From: CBDBZL01 sp031399025
GTDB lineage: Bacteria > Pseudomonadota > Alphaproteobacteria > Sphingomonadales > Sphingomonadaceae
Direction: 5' to 3'
Assembly (NCBI GenBank): GCA_031399025.1
Contig: JANNOJ010000037.1
Coordinates: forward strand, 1-64,000
Length of the DNA: 64,000 bases
The notes under the pieces are model-generated. The model was not told where the DNA came from and did no database searches. It saw only the letters and a list, made by a program, of their open reading frames with translations. The translations under genes were made by a program, and so were the position numbers. Below are positions 45,562 to 54,690 of the stretch, piece after piece (positions within the stretch are counted from its first letter, which is position 1; every line of letters begins with the position of its first letter).

Positions 45562-46608
45562 TCACAGGTTGAAGCCCCGCACGACCGTGGCCGTGCCTCC
45601 CGTCAGTTCCACCAATGCGACCGGAACGCTGTCCAGTGTGGCGAGGTGGAGCCCGTCGGGATGGGGCAATCCGGAGACGACACGGCCCTGGCGGACCGCC
45701 TGCGCGCCATCCGGATCGAGGATGAGGGCCGGGATGCCGTCCAGCCCCGCCTCGAGCGGCAGGAGTATGTCTGATAGCGGCGCGCCCTTGCCGATTCCGG
45801 CCAGCCTGTCCAGCGAAATCGCTTGGCGCTCCCCGAACGGCCCGGCTCTTGTGCGCCGCAGGTAGCTGACATGGCCGACGGTGCTCAGCGCGCGGGCGAT
45901 GTCGCGAGCGAGCGAGCGGATGTAGGTGCCCTTGCTGACGTGGGCGATGAGGGTGATGCTTTCAAGCAGGTCTTGGGTGAGGCCTGCATGAGCAGCGCAG
46001 CCTGCACTCACCTCTTCCTCGACCGGTCTTGCTGAACTTGTCGAGGCAGCGTTGTTGCCGGCCAACGCCGCCCCTGCAAACAAAGAAGGCCCCCTTCGGC
46101 CAAGCTCAGGACGGGTTTCGACAAGCTCGGGGCGAGCGGATATCTTCAAGTCGTGAATGATCACGCGCCGCTTGGCGAGCACCACCTCCGCGCCGGCGCG
46201 CGCCAGGTCGTAGGCGCGCTGCCCAGCCACCTTGAGTGCGGAGAAGGCCGGCGGAACCTGCTCGATCGCGCCCGTGAAACTCGGCAAGATTGCGGCGATG
46301 GTTGCCAGGGTCGGGCGCCGATCGCTGCGAGCAACCACCGAGCCTTGCGCATCGAGCGTGTCGGTCTCCTCGCCGAAGCGAAGCGTGAAGGCATAGGTCT
46401 TGTCGCTGTCGAGCATGCGGCCGGCCAGCTTGGTCGCCTCGCCCAGCGCGATCGGCAGGACACCCTCGGCGAGCGGGTCGAGCGTGCCGCCGTGGCCGAC
46501 CTTGATGCGGCCGTGCCCGCCCGCGCGCAACTCCCGCTTCACTGCTCCCACCGCCTGGGTGGAGCCGAGCCCCCGGGGCTTATCGAGGATGATCCAGCCG
46601 TGGGGCAC
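45562..46608 (-). CDS. truB: tRNA pseudouridine(55) synthase with repeat-derived insertion
   Basis: This 348-residue enzyme makes pseudouridine 55 in the tRNA T-loop. The catalytic aspartate D44 is in GHGGTLDPLAEGVL; AFSALKVAGQRAYDLAR and VSKGTYIRSLARDIA are conserved. Between LKIS and ESITLIAHV the protein carries roughly 55-60 extra residues (about 157-215, including ELVETRPELGRRG and STSSARPVEEE). They are encoded by a palindromic intergenic-type repeat, kept in frame. The start is a GTG at 46608, since no ATG fits the N terminus PHGWIILDKPRG. It follows the M50 protease gene closely. Confidence 0.92.
   Translation of the reverse strand: MPHGWIILDKPRGLGSTQAVGAVKRELRAGGHGRIKVGHGGTLDPLAEGVLPIALGEATKLAGRMLDSDKTYAFTLRFGEETDTLDAQGSVVARSDRRPTLATIAAILPSFTGAIEQVPPAFSALKVAGQRAYDLARAGAEVVLAKRRVIIHDLKISARPELVETRPELGRRGPSLFAGAALAGNNAASTSSARPVEEEVSAGCAAHAGLTQDLLESITLIAHVSKGTYIRSLARDIARALSTVGHVSYLRRTRAGPFGERQAISLDRLAGIGKGAPLSDILLPLEAGLDGIPALILDPDGAQAVRQGRVVSGLPHPDGLHLATLDSVPVALVELTGGTATVVRGFNL
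46030..46140. repeat. Dispersed palindromic repeat inside truB
   Basis: GCTGAACTTGTCGAGGCAG near 46030 and, further on, CGGCCAAGCTCAGGACGGG and TTTCGACAAGCTCGGGGCG form mirrored arms of a TTCGACAAGCTCAGGACGAG-type element. Related copies are at 47500-47524 and 59660-59772. This copy is embedded in the truB coding sequence. Confidence 0.75.
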
Positions 46609-46639
46609 GGGAGCAGGCGCTAGCGGGCCGGCGCGCGGC

Positions 46640-47326
46640 TCACCCGCCGGCGACGAGCGTGGCCAGCGACACATACCGCTCGCGCACCCATTCGGCCGGG
46701 GGCAGGATGACGTTCTCGATGATGCCCAGGCCCGGGAAAGCCCAAGGGATGACGAGGAGCAGCACGAACAGCAGCGGGAACCCGAGCGGGCGCAGCCGGT
46801 CGTAGGCGGCGGCGGCGCGCGGCGGCAGCAGGCCCTCGACGATGTGCGAGCCATCGAACGGCGGCAGGGGCAGGAGGTTGAACAGCGCGAGCACGATGTT
46901 GATCCACAGGAAGCTCTGCAGGCCGTAAACGAACAGCCCCAGCCCGCCCGGGGGCGCGGTGGTGAGCGCGCCGGGGATGAGGCCGAGCGCGATGGCGGCC
47001 AGCGCGGCGAGCACGAAATTGGTGCCCGGACCGGCCGCCGCGACCGCCATCATGCCGAAGCGGGGGTTGTCGAGCCGATCCTTGTCGATCGGCACCGGCT
47101 TGGCCCAGCCGAATGGTGGCAGGCCGGCCAGCGCCAGGCCGCCGGGCAGGATGATGGTGCCGACCGGATCGACATGGCGCAGCGGATTGAGGCTCAGGCG
47201 CCGGCTCTCCTTGGCGGTAGGATCGCCCAGCATCAGCGCCGTCCAGCCGTGCGCCACTTCGTGGAACACGATTGCGACGATAAGACCGGGGACCAGGACG
47301 AGCGCGAGTAGGAGGGTTTCGGACAT
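46640..47326 (-). CDS. M50-family site-2 protease-like membrane peptidase
   Basis: This 228-residue membrane protein has the zinc motif HEVAH (H22, E23, H26) within the first helix, VAIVFHEVAHGWTALMLGD. The third ligand region is LFNLLPLPPFDGSHI. About five to six membrane helices are predicted. It belongs to the compact group of site-2 protease relatives without a PDZ domain; substrates are unknown. It sits between rbfA and truB in the translation operon, an uncommon place, and shares their direction. The start at 47326 gives the compact family length. Confidence 0.88.
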   Translation of the reverse strand: MSETLLLALVLVPGLIVAIVFHEVAHGWTALMLGDPTAKESRRLSLNPLRHVDPVGTIILPGGLALAGLPPFGWAKPVPIDKDRLDNPRFGMMAVAAAGPGTNFVLAALAAIALGLIPGALTTAPPGGLGLFVYGLQSFLWINIVLALFNLLPLPPFDGSHIVEGLLPPRAAAAYDRLRPLGFPLLFVLLLVIPWAFPGLGIIENVILPPAEWVRERYVSLATLVAGG

Positions 47327-47499
47327 GGGTTCCTGGACAGGAGCGGGGAGTTCGCGCTGCTGTGCCCGGTGTAGATGGGGTTGGGTTGATGCGGGGTAAA
47401 GGTGGGGGTGGGTAGGGACCTCGCTCGCTGAAGTTCCTCTCGCTCTCTTGGCTCGTCGAACGGCTGTCCTTCCTGGCGGTGATTGAACAGGAAAGCAGT

Positions 47500-47524
47500 C
47501 CTTCGACAAGCTCAGGACGAGCGG
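47500..47524. repeat. Copy of the dispersed palindromic repeat (half element)
   Basis: CCTTCGACAAGCTCAGGACG followed by AGCGG lies between rbfA and the M50 protease gene. It matches the arms found inside truB and before sufE. Only one arm is clear here. Confidence 0.75.
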
Positions 47525-47575
47525 AATGCTTTCTTGTGCAGGCGCTATACCGTTGGTTGGCTGACCAGCTTGGTC

Positions 47576-47977
47576 CTATTCCGCCCCCTCCCCCAGATCG
47601 CGGGCGACGCGCGGGTCGGCCAGCAGCTGCTCGATGCGACTCGCCTCGTCGAAACTGTCGTCGGGCTGGAAGCGCAGCTTTGGCGCGAACTTGAGGCCCA
47701 GGCGCTGCGCCACCTCGCGCTGGAAGAAGGCGGTGTTGACCTGCAGCGCCTTGACCACCGGCCCCTCGTGCTGCCCCAGCAGCGGCTTGACGAAGACCTT
47801 GGCGATCCGCAGGTCGGGCGACATGCGCACCTCGGTGACGCTGACTGTCGCGGCCGAGAGCGTATCGTCGTGCACCTCGCCGCGGGTGAGCAGCTCGGAG
47901 AGGATATGGCGCACCCGCTCGCCCACCTTGAGCAGGCGGACCGAGGCGTCTTCGGGTGTGGCGGGAGTGCGGGGCAT
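47576..47977 (-). CDS. rbfA: Ribosome-binding factor A
   Basis: This 133-residue KH-fold protein helps mature the 30S subunit and 16S rRNA 5' end. Conserved features are SVRLLKVGERVRHILSELL, the KVFVKPLLG strand and LRFQPDDSFDEASRIEQLL. The start at 47977 (MPRTPATPEDASV) matches the family. It is separated from infB by an opposite-strand RcnB-like gene, which breaks the usual infB-rbfA contact. Confidence 0.93.
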   Translation of the reverse strand: MPRTPATPEDASVRLLKVGERVRHILSELLTRGEVHDDTLSAATVSVTEVRMSPDLRIAKVFVKPLLGQHEGPVVKALQVNTAFFQREVAQRLGLKFAPKLRFQPDDSFDEASRIEQLLADPRVARDLGEGAE

Positions 47978-48147
47978 CAGAGTTCCATAGTCTCGGCGAT
48001 CCTGCGGATCGAGCGCAGGCGGCGACGGTAAGTCGGCATCCGCCGCCGCCCGGATGAACCCGCGACAATAGGCGACAAGATACGACGGAGCCATAGGGGC
48101 GCGCCGAGCGTCCTGCCTATATCAAACGTGAATCAAGGAGCATCACC

Positions 48148-48594
48148 ATGAGGAAAGTCCTCATCGCACTTCTGGCCACCAGTCTCTTGCTGCCGGGAGC
48201 GGCCCATGCCGCAAGCACCGCCGTGCAGGAGCGCGACCGCCCGGCCCAGTCCGAGCGCGAAGGCGTGCGGGATGGTCATGGCCGCAACCAAAACACCGGC
48301 CGCCGGGACGACCGGGTCCAGGACAACCAGCCGCGCACTTCCAGGAACCAGATCCAGGATAGGCGCGAAATTGCGGCGACCAGGAACAGGCCAAGCGCCT
48401 CCACGCACCGCTTCGCCAAGGGCGAGCGCTTCGACCGGTCGCGGGCGGAGAACTACCGCCGGGTGAGCTACAGGGAGAACCGCCGCCTTTCGCCCCCGCC
48501 GCGCGGGCATGTCTGGGTGCGATCGGGTCAGGACGTGCTGCTGGTGCGGCTGAGCGACAACGTCGTACGTAACATTATCAGCGGGCTGTACTGA
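48148..48594 (+). CDS. RcnB-like secreted protein
   Basis: This 148-residue protein has a signal peptide (1-22, ending GAAHAAS). An Arg/Asp/Asn-rich central part follows (GHGRNQNTGRRDDRVQDNQ), then an RcnB-type C-terminal domain (SYRENRRLSPPPRGHVWVRS, DVLLVRLSDNVVRNIISGLY). It is probably periplasmic; a role in metal homeostasis is inferred only from the family. It is transcribed against the translation operon between infB and rbfA and has its own terminator. A shorter relative of the protein at 458. Confidence 0.85.
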   Translation: MRKVLIALLATSLLLPGAAHAASTAVQERDRPAQSEREGVRDGHGRNQNTGRRDDRVQDNQPRTSRNQIQDRREIAATRNRPSASTHRFAKGERFDRSRAENYRRVSYRENRRLSPPPRGHVWVRSGQDVLLVRLSDNVVRNIISGLY

Positions 48595-48616
48595 TCCAGG
48601 CACCACGCACGTCGAT

Positions 48617-48649
48617 AAGGGGCCGCGCTTGGTGCGGCCCCCTTTTTCT
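48617..48649 (+). terminator. Rho-independent terminator after RcnB-like gene
   Basis: An AAGGGGCCGC / GCGGCCCCCTT stem with a short loop is followed by TTTTT, 22 bases after the stop codon. It may also act on the minus-strand transcript leaving infB. Confidence 0.88.
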
Positions 48650-48721
48650 TGCCAGCGGCGGGCAACGCGTGCGCGGTGTTCAATCTCACCAACCGCAGGA
48701 GCCAAGCCGTCTGCCGGCAAG

Positions 48722-51403
48722 CTAGAGCGTCCGCTCGCGCTCCTCCACGGAGAACACCTCGAGGCTGTCGCCTTCCTTGATGTCGTTGGTGTCGGCCAGG
48801 ACCACGCCGCATTCCAGCCCTGAGCGAACCTCGTCGACATCGTCCTTGAACCGCCTGAGCGAGGCGATGGTGGTGGCCGAGACGATGACGTCGTTGCGGG
48901 TGAGGCGGGCGTGGAGCCCCTTGCGGATGGCGCCTTCGGTGACCAGCAAGCCGGCCGCCTTGTCGCGCTTGCCCGCGGGGAACACCGCCTTGACCTCGGC
49001 GCGGCCCAGCACGGTCTCGATCCGCTCGGGGCCGAGTTCGCCCGCCATCTGCTTGGCGATCTCCTCGGTGAGGTGGTAGATCACGTCGTAATACAGCAGC
49101 GCCACCTTGTCGCGCTCGAGCAGCTTGCGCGCATTGGCGTTGGGCCGGACATTGAAGCCGATGATCGGCGCGCCCGAGGCGGCGGCCAGCACCACGTCGC
49201 TCTCGGTAATGGCGCCCACGCCCGAATTGAGGATGCGCACCTTGATCTCGTCGGTCGAGAGCGCATGCAGCGCGGTGCTGATCGCCTCCGCCGAACCCTG
49301 GACGTCGGCCTTCACCACCACCGGGAACTCGATGAGGTCGCTGCTGAGCCCGGCGAACATGGTGTCCAGGTTGGCGGGCGCAGTGGCGGTGCGCTTGGCG
49401 GTGGCCTGCGCCTGGCGGTATTCGGCCACCTCGCGCGCGCGCTGCTCGTTCTCGACGACGGTGAGCTGGTCGCCGGCATTGGGCACGCCGCCCAGCCCGA
49501 GCACCTCGACCGGCACTGACGGCCCGGCCTCGGTGACCTGCTTGCCCTTGTCGTCGACCAGCGCGCGCACGCGGCCGCTCTGGGTCCCGACCACGAAGGC
49601 ATCGCCCTTCTTCAGCGTGCCGCGATTGACCAGCACGGTGGCGACCGGGCCGCGGCCCTTGTCGAGCTTGGCCTCGATGACGGTGGCCTCGGCCTCGCGG
49701 TCGGGATTGGCCTTCAGCTCCATGAGCTCGGCCTGGAGCAGGATCTTCTCGATCAGCTCGTCGAGCCCGAGCTTGTTCTTGGCCGAAACCTCGACGTCCT
49801 GCACGTCGCCCGACATCTCCTCGACCACGATGTCGTGCTCGAGCAATCGTTCGCGCACGCGCTTGGGGTTGGCCTCGTGCTTGTCGATCTTGTTGATCGC
49901 CACGATCATCGGCACGCCCGCCGCCTTGGTGTGATTGATGGCCTCCACCGTCTGGGGCATGATGCCATCGTCGGCCGCCACCACCAGCACGACGATGTCG
50001 GTGACGTTGGCGCCGCGCGCGCGCATCTGGCTGAAGGCGGCGTGGCCGGGCGTATCGAGGAAGGTGAGCTTCTGCCCCTTCTCCTTGCCCGAGCCCTTGG
50101 TGGTGATCTGGTAGGCGCCGATGTGCTGGGTGATCCCGCCCGCCTCGCCGCGCACCACGTCGGTGCCGCGCAGGGCATCGAGCAGGCTCGTCTTGCCATG
50201 ATCGACATGGCCCATGATGGTGACCACCGGCGGCCGGGGCACCTGGGTCTCGTCGGCGTCGGCTTCCGTCTCCTGGATGTCGACATCGCTTGCGGACACG
50301 CGGGTGATGTTGTGGCCGAATTCCTCGACCAGCAGCTCGGCGGTATCCTGGTCGATGGTCTGGTTGACGGTGACCATCATGTCCATGTTGAACAGCGCCT
50401 TCACCAGGTCCGCGCCCTTCTCGGCCATGCGATTGGCGAGTTCCTGCACGGTGATCGCCTCGGGGACGACCACGTCGCGCACCTGCTTTTCGCGCGCACG
50501 GGACTGGCCGCCCGAATGCGCGCGGCGTTCCTTCTCGCGGGCGCGCTTGAGCGCCGCGAGGCTGCGGGCGCGGGCGCCCTCGTCCTCGTTCAGCGCCTTG
50601 CTGACGGTGAGCTTGCCGCCGCGGCGTTTCTCGTGGTCGCTGATCCGCTCGGGGCGGACGGCGAGCTTCTTTTCTTCCTTGCGCCGTTCGGCGGGGCGCT
50701 TGGCCTCAGGCCGCTCGACGGGGGTGAACCGGCGGGGCGTCGGCGCCGCGTCGGCGCCGGCCTCCCCGGGCGCCGCCTCGCCCACCGGGGCCTCGCCCGC
50801 TGGCATGTCGGCGGCTGGAGCTGCCGAGCCCGAAGCGGAAGCGGGCGCGGCGTCGGGCGATGCCGGAGCGGCGGGCTGGGAGGCGAGCGCCTCGGCCTGC
50901 GGCTCGGTCGCGGGCTGATCCTCGGGGTGGCGGCCCTCCTCGGCCCGAAGGCGTTCCGCCTCGGCCGCGCGGTTGCGCTCTTCCTCCTCGCGGCGGCGGG
51001 ATTCCTCGCCGGTGCGCAGGCGGTCCTCTTCAGCCTCGCGCTGGAGGCGGCGGGTGCGCTCCTGCGGGGTCTCGCCGGAGGGAGCGACGCGCGGGAGCGC
51101 GGGTTGCGGCGGGGGAGGATCGGCTCGCGCGGCAGCGGGGGCGGGAGCAGCGGCCCGCACCGGCGCGGGAGCGGGAGCGGCAGCGGCCGACGCGGTATGC
51201 GCTGTCGTGAGCGCCGCTACGGGCGCCGCCGCCGGTGCCTCAGCCTCGCCCGGCCGCGTCAGCTTGCGGCGCCGCTTCACCTCGACCGCCACCTTGTTGG
51301 TGCGGCCGTGACTGAAGGTCTGTTTGACTTCGCCGGCCTCGACCGACCGCTTGAGCCCAAGCGGCTTGAGGGTCCTGGTCGGCGTGGTGTCGCTATCGCT
51401 CAT
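48722..51403 (-). CDS. infB: Translation initiation factor IF-2
   Basis: This 893-residue GTPase positions initiator tRNA. The N-terminal ~300 residues are low-complexity (Ala/Pro, then a Glu/Arg-rich coiled segment). The GTP-binding domain follows with GHVDHGKT (about 396), DTPGHAAF and NKID. The C-terminal beta-barrels and tRNA-binding domain end in SVEERERTL. It is in the rimP-nusA-ylxR-infB operon. The N terminus (LKPLGLKRSVEAGEVKQTFS) is typical of alphaproteobacterial IF-2. Confidence 0.96.
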   Translation of the reverse strand: MSDSDTTPTRTLKPLGLKRSVEAGEVKQTFSHGRTNKVAVEVKRRRKLTRPGEAEAPAAAPVAALTTAHTASAAAAPAPAPVRAAAPAPAAARADPPPPQPALPRVAPSGETPQERTRRLQREAEEDRLRTGEESRRREEEERNRAAEAERLRAEEGRHPEDQPATEPQAEALASQPAAPASPDAAPASASGSAAPAADMPAGEAPVGEAAPGEAGADAAPTPRRFTPVERPEAKRPAERRKEEKKLAVRPERISDHEKRRGGKLTVSKALNEDEGARARSLAALKRAREKERRAHSGGQSRAREKQVRDVVVPEAITVQELANRMAEKGADLVKALFNMDMMVTVNQTIDQDTAELLVEEFGHNITRVSASDVDIQETEADADETQVPRPPVVTIMGHVDHGKTSLLDALRGTDVVRGEAGGITQHIGAYQITTKGSGKEKGQKLTFLDTPGHAAFSQMRARGANVTDIVVLVVAADDGIMPQTVEAINHTKAAGVPMIVAINKIDKHEANPKRVRERLLEHDIVVEEMSGDVQDVEVSAKNKLGLDELIEKILLQAELMELKANPDREAEATVIEAKLDKGRGPVATVLVNRGTLKKGDAFVVGTQSGRVRALVDDKGKQVTEAGPSVPVEVLGLGGVPNAGDQLTVVENEQRAREVAEYRQAQATAKRTATAPANLDTMFAGLSSDLIEFPVVVKADVQGSAEAISTALHALSTDEIKVRILNSGVGAITESDVVLAAASGAPIIGFNVRPNANARKLLERDKVALLYYDVIYHLTEEIAKQMAGELGPERIETVLGRAEVKAVFPAGKRDKAAGLLVTEGAIRKGLHARLTRNDVIVSATTIASLRRFKDDVDEVRSGLECGVVLADTNDIKEGDSLEVFSVEERERTL

Positions 51404-51442
51404 AAAGTCTCAACATTCCTACAAGTACCGCTGATCGCGGGA

Positions 51443-52201
51443 TCATGTCGACAAGCTCGCCACCGAGCCCGCCGGCCCGCCATTGCCGAGCGCCCGATCG
51501 TGCTCGGGGCCGGAGGCGGTGAAGTTCAGCAGACGCCGCAGCACATCCGCGATCCGCTGCGCCGAGGCAGCGTCCGCCAGCGCCAGATGGACCACATTGT
51601 CGCGGCCCAATGCCACAGACAGGGCGGCGCGGTCCAGTGGCAGCCGCTCGCCCGCGAGCCCGGTGCCCTCCGCCTCGTGCCCGACGCGCAGCGCCTGGTC
51701 GAGCTTGCGGCTGCCATCGGCGCTGGCATCGGCGGCGTGGTAGAGCGCGGCGACCTGGCCGGTGCGCGCGGCGCGCTCGATCCGGTCGGAGCCCAAGATA
51801 AGGTGGCCGGCGCGCATTGCGAGGCCCAGGCGCTGCACCAACGCGCGGGCGAGCGCGGCCTCGACCAGGCCGGGCAGGTCGGCCGGCAGCCGCGGGCGCA
51901 CGCCCTTAAAGGCACGCACGAGCGCGCCGGTCAGCTTGCCGCTGTCCTGCGCCGCCTTGAGCGCGGCCTTGTCGACGCCGATCCACGCGCCGCGGCCCGG
52001 GGCACGGGCGAGCGGATCGGGCAGCACGTCGCAGGCGCCATCGGCCTCGGCGGGGGAGAGCGCCAGGCGCACGAGTTCGTCGCGCCCGGCGTGGCGCCCG
52101 GTGAGGATGCAGCGGCGCTCGGGCCCCTCGCGGGCACCCGGCGGCGCGCCGCCCTCGGCCGCGATGTCGGCGGCTAGCGGGTCATTGCGAGGAGTCCGCA
52201 C
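51443..52201 (-). CDS. YlxR (DUF448) RNA-binding protein with L7Ae-like domain
   Basis: This 252-residue protein joins a YlxR domain to a ribosomal L7Ae-like domain. The YlxR part is at about 25-95 (ERRCILTGRHAGRDELVRL, APGRGAWIGVDKAAL); the L7Ae-like part is at about 115-215 (GLAMRAGHLILGSDRIERA). It overlaps nusA by 20 bases, indicating coupling. The two-domain form is normal for Alphaproteobacteria; it probably acts in RNA polymerase or RNA handling. Confidence 0.9.
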   Translation of the reverse strand: MRTPRNDPLAADIAAEGGAPPGAREGPERRCILTGRHAGRDELVRLALSPAEADGACDVLPDPLARAPGRGAWIGVDKAALKAAQDSGKLTGALVRAFKGVRPRLPADLPGLVEAALARALVQRLGLAMRAGHLILGSDRIERAARTGQVAALYHAADASADGSRKLDQALRVGHEAEGTGLAGERLPLDRAALSVALGRDNVVHLALADAASAQRIADVLRRLLNFTASGPEHDRALGNGGPAGSVASLST

Positions 52202-53897
52202 CGGCGGCCTCCTGTGCTGCGCGAGCCGCTGCAGGCTTCTCGTCGGCGAGCTCGGCCGCGATGGGCTCCTCCTCCGCGACCCCGTCGGCGGCTGCGTCAG
52301 GCTCGTCGTCCTCGAACCAGTGCGCGCGGGCGGCCATGATGATCTCGTTGCCCTGCGTTTCGGAGAGGCCGAACATGCCGAGCACGCCGCCCTTGTCCTC
52401 GGGCCGCTGCGGGCGTCGCACCGGCGGCGCGGCGCCGGGCGCCTGGCGCTGGCGCGGTCCCTCGCGCTTCTTGGCGATCAGCTCGTCGGTGGCGAGGTCG
52501 GCCAGGTCGTCGAGCGTCTTGATGCCGGCCTTGCCCAGCACCACGAGCATCTGCTCGTTGAGGTGCGGCAGCTCGGCGAGCGCGTCCTCCACGCCCAGCT
52601 CGGTGCGGGTCTGGCGATGCGCCTCCTCCTGCCGCTCGAGCGCCTCCTGCGCGCGGTTCTGCAGTTCCTCGGCCAGCTCCTCGTCGAAGCCTTCGATGCT
52701 GGCGAGTTCGGAGATCTCCACGTAAGCGACCTCCTCCAGCTCGGCGAAGCCCTCGGCCACCAGCAGCTGCGACAGGGTCTCGTCGACGTCGAGCTCCTCC
52801 TCGAACATCTTGGAGCGCTCGGCGAATTCGCGGGTGCGCTTCTCGCTCGCCTCTTCCTCGGTCATGATGTCGATCTGGTGGCCGGTGAGCTGGCTCGCCA
52901 GCCGCACGTTCTGGCCGCGCCGGCCGATCGCGAGGCTGAGCTGGTCGTCGGGCACCACCACCTCGATCCGGCCCTCGTCCTCGTCGAGCACCACGCGGCT
53001 GACGGTGGCGGGCTGCAGCGCGTTGACCACGAAGGTGGCGGTGTCCTCGCTCCAGGGGATGATGTCGATCTTCTCGCCCTGCAGTTCCTGCACCACCGCC
53101 TGCACGCGGCTGCCCTTCATGCCCACGCACGCGCCGACCGGGTCGATCGAGGAATCGCGGCTGATCACGCCGATCTTGGCGCGGCTGCCCGGATCGCGCG
53201 CGGCGGCCTGGATGGTGATGACGCCGTCGTAGATCTCGGGCACTTCCTGCGCGAACAGCTTCTTCATGAATTCCGGATGCGCGCGGCTGAGGAAGATCTG
53301 CGGCCCGCGGTTGTTGCGCTCCACCTTCATGATCCAGGCGCGCACGCGCTCGCCCACGCGGGCGGCCTCGCGCGGGATTTGCTGGTCGCGGCGGATCACG
53401 CCCTCGGCGCGGCCCAGGTTGACGATCACGTGGCCGAACTCGACCGACTTGATGACGCCGGTAATGACCTCGCCGGCGCGATCCTTGAATTCCTCGTACT
53501 GACGCTCGCGTTCGGCATCGCGGACCTTCTGGAAGATTACCTGCTTGGCCGATTGCGCGTCGATCCGGCCCAGGTCCACCGGCGGCAGCGGATCGACGAT
53601 GAAATCGCCCACCACGGCGCCGGGCTGCAGCTTCTCGGCCTGCTCCACGTTCACCTGCTTGAAGTAGTCCTCGACCTCCTCCACCACCTCGACCACGCGC
53701 CACAGGCGCAGGTCGCCGGTGACCGGATCGAGCTTGGCGCGGATGTCGTTCTCGGCGCCGTAGCGGTTACGCGCCGACTTCTGGATCGCCTCCTCCATCG
53801 CCTCGATGACGATCGCCTTGTCGATCATCTTCTCGGTCGCGACCGAATTGGCGATCGCGAGCAGTTCGGCCTTGTTGGCAGAGATAGGGCTGGCCAT
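52182..53897 (-). CDS. nusA: Transcription termination/antitermination factor NusA
   Basis: This 571-residue RNA polymerase factor has an N-terminal domain (LAIANSVATEKMIDKAIVIE), an S1 domain, two KH domains (DPVGACVGMKGSRVQAVVQEL, QLSLAIGRRGQNVRLASQL) and C-terminal helical repeats. An acidic, Ala-rich tail ends the protein. It follows rimP by 3 bases and overlaps ylxR, forming the conserved rimP-nusA-ylxR-infB series. Confidence 0.97.
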   Translation of the reverse strand: MASPISANKAELLAIANSVATEKMIDKAIVIEAMEEAIQKSARNRYGAENDIRAKLDPVTGDLRLWRVVEVVEEVEDYFKQVNVEQAEKLQPGAVVGDFIVDPLPPVDLGRIDAQSAKQVIFQKVRDAERERQYEEFKDRAGEVITGVIKSVEFGHVIVNLGRAEGVIRRDQQIPREAARVGERVRAWIMKVERNNRGPQIFLSRAHPEFMKKLFAQEVPEIYDGVITIQAAARDPGSRAKIGVISRDSSIDPVGACVGMKGSRVQAVVQELQGEKIDIIPWSEDTATFVVNALQPATVSRVVLDEDEGRIEVVVPDDQLSLAIGRRGQNVRLASQLTGHQIDIMTEEEASEKRTREFAERSKMFEEELDVDETLSQLLVAEGFAELEEVAYVEISELASIEGFDEELAEELQNRAQEALERQEEAHRQTRTELGVEDALAELPHLNEQMLVVLGKAGIKTLDDLADLATDELIAKKREGPRQRQAPGAAPPVRRPQRPEDKGGVLGMFGLSETQGNEIIMAARAHWFEDDEPDAAADGVAEEEPIAAELADEKPAAARAAQEAAGADSSQ

Positions 53898-53900
53898 GCG

Positions 53901-54497
53901 TTAGGCTTTCTCTTCTTCCTGAATTTCGTCGATCTCTGGGACTTCTTCGATCTCGTCCGCGCCGGTCATGTCAACCGGGCGGGTGGCGGCGATCAGCCTG
54001 TCGGTGAGGACCAGCTTGGCCGAACGGATATTGGCAAAGGCCACTTCCATGCGGCCTGCCTTGCGATCGTCCACCGCGACGATGTCGCCCGCGATGCCCA
54101 GCACTACCCCACGCAGCTTGCGATGCTCGCCGACCGGCTCGTTGAGCGAGAGATTGGCCTCGTGCCCGGCCCAGGCGGCGAAATCCTTCGCGCGGGTCAG
54201 CGGCCGGTCGATGCCGGGGCTGCTGACCTCCAGATTGTAGGCGCCGCGCACCAGCTCCTCGCCGGCCTCTTCGATCGCGTCGATCCGCTCGGAGATCCGC
54301 CGCGAGAGGGCCATGCACTGTTCGACCAGCAGCTGGCCGGTGGCCGGATCCTCGGCCATGACCTGCAGCGTGCGCCCGTCCTCCTCGCTCCCGGCCGAGC
54401 CGCTCAGCTTGACGCGCACGAGCTCGAAGCCGAGCGCAATGGCCTCGGGTTCGATCACTTGCGTCAGGCGGGCGATATCGGCCAAGCGGAACTCCAT
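53901..54497 (-). CDS. rimP: Ribosome maturation factor RimP
   Basis: This 198-residue protein assists 30S assembly. The N-terminal domain contains VIEPEAIALGFELVRVKLSG and the motif YNLEVSSPGIDRPLTRAKDF; a small C-terminal SH3-like domain and an acidic tail (IEEVPEIDEIQEEEK) follow. The start at 54497 (MEFRLADIARLTQ) fits the family; a longer in-frame reading to 54857 is not RimP-like. It is the first gene of the translation operon. Confidence 0.94.
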   Translation of the reverse strand: MEFRLADIARLTQVIEPEAIALGFELVRVKLSGSAGSEEDGRTLQVMAEDPATGQLLVEQCMALSRRISERIDAIEEAGEELVRGAYNLEVSSPGIDRPLTRAKDFAAWAGHEANLSLNEPVGEHRKLRGVVLGIAGDIVAVDDRKAGRMEVAFANIRSAKLVLTDRLIAATRPVDMTGADEIEEVPEIDEIQEEEKA

Positions 54498-54690
54498 AGA
54501 CGCCGGCAAAGCGCTTTTGGCCGGCCCCTCGCGGCGCCAGCCCCACTTTGTCGCGACAATGTCGGGATTGGCGGTGAGATAGGCGGAGTCGGAGCGGATG
54601 GCAAGCTCAAGCTTCCCGAGGCGGTATCCGCTTTCGACCCATTGCAGGCATTGGAGCCAGCGGCTTACATCGGCGACCGGAGAAGCGTTG

